This document shows positions 63,950 through 64,000 of a DNA stretch of 64,000 nt, one piece after another (position 1 is the stretch's first letter; the number at the start of each line of letters is the position of its first letter). The stretch is taken from the NCBI RefSeq assembly GCF_009928485.1, contig NZ_JAABNP010000022.1, positions 35,679 to 99,678 of the forward strand, written 5' to 3'. The position numbers and the translations under genes were made by a program. The stretch comes from Clostridium sp. C2-6-12 (GTDB lineage: Bacteria > Bacillota > Clostridia > Clostridiales > Clostridiaceae). Below the pieces are notes generated by a model. The model ran no database searches, had not been told where the DNA came from, and was given only the letters and a program-made list of their open reading frames with translations.

Positions 63950-64000
63950 ATCGAGTAGGAGCTAAATAATTATTTTATTTAGCGTCCTCTCACACCACCG
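63950..64000 (-). mobile_element. 3' end of a group II intron (end of domain V and domain VI)
   Basis: Minus strand from the window edge: CGGTGGTGTGAGAGGACG, then a 9-bp hairpin GCTAAATAA-AATAA-TTATTTAGC, then TCCTACTCGAT. The basal part pairs GAG with CTC and AGGA with TCCT, leaving a single bulged A seven bases from the end, the branch point, and the intron closes with AT, the usual AY. ACGGT-TGTGAGAGG is typical of the junction after domain V. The body and reverse transcriptase lie outside the window. Intron class cannot be fixed. Confidence 0.72.

Overview
The base composition (very AT-rich), Shine-Dalgarno-led starts, a Gram-positive ECF riboflavin transporter under an FMN riboswitch, CcpA-type operators and many oxygen-defence proteins typical of anaerobes all point to a chromosomal stretch of Clostridium sensu stricto, probably close to the solvent/butyrate producers (C. 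beijerinckii group). The species is inference. Most genes run on the minus strand.

Left part (1-19 kb): a HlyD-ATPase-FtsX efflux set cut by the window edge; a glycogen debranching enzyme; a chemoreceptor; a fused flavodiiron-rubredoxin-NADH oxidoreductase (class F type); the UV endonuclease UvsE; a membrane diguanylate cyclase; and a large two-kinase-core sensor with a response regulator carrying a SARP/BTAD output domain. An identical pair of 9-bp direct repeats, 11 bp apart and placed at the -35 position, lies upstream of both the diguanylate cyclase and the efflux operon, and looks like the operator of that regulator.

Middle part (19-38 kb): flavoprotein, tRNA-Trp, a ZnuA-like lipid-free secreted protein, the tsaE-tsaB-rimI operon, rubredoxin plus a second flavodiiron protein, a DeoR regulator paired with a degenerate sugar-ABC ATPase, a complete ChvE/MmsAB-type sugar ABC operon with two candidate cre sites, riboswitch-controlled ribU, an ECF sigma factor with its DUF4179 partner, gene remnants, a second chemoreceptor and a hemerythrin.

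Right part (38.8-57 kb): a single co-directional run of 15 genes built around a molybdenum aldehyde oxidoreductase (MOP type). It combines known cofactor genes (moaA, moaC, MogA/MoaB, MOSC, XdhC, a MobA-like nucleotidyltransferase fused to HD, a MoeA-like protein with a cysteine-rich tail) with unexplained genes (radical SAM TrsS type, C-GCAxxG-C-C protein, methyltransferase, small zinc-ribbon redox protein, flavoprotein with ferredoxin and CCG domains, CoA ligase, histidine phosphatase). This matches the gene set named after Desulfovibrio vulgaris DVU_1551-1558, whose chemistry is, to my knowledge, not established. A sigma-54 activator gene lies directly upstream. A -24/-12 promoter overlapping its terminator, and palindromes TGTTCC-N5-GGAACA inside and just after its 3' end, suggest how the operon is switched on. 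I regard this as the main system of interest.

Far right (57-64 kb): a secreted BlaR1-tail-like protein, a lantibiotic-immunity-type ABC system with three paralogous permeases between a response regulator and its kinase, and the 3' end (domain V end and domain VI) of a group II intron entering from the right edge.

Dispersed intergenic repeats are abundant: a 41-bp unit with a covarying hairpin (8 copies at 5 loci) and heptamer-periodic arrays (CAATTAA / TTAACTC) flanking short palindromes.
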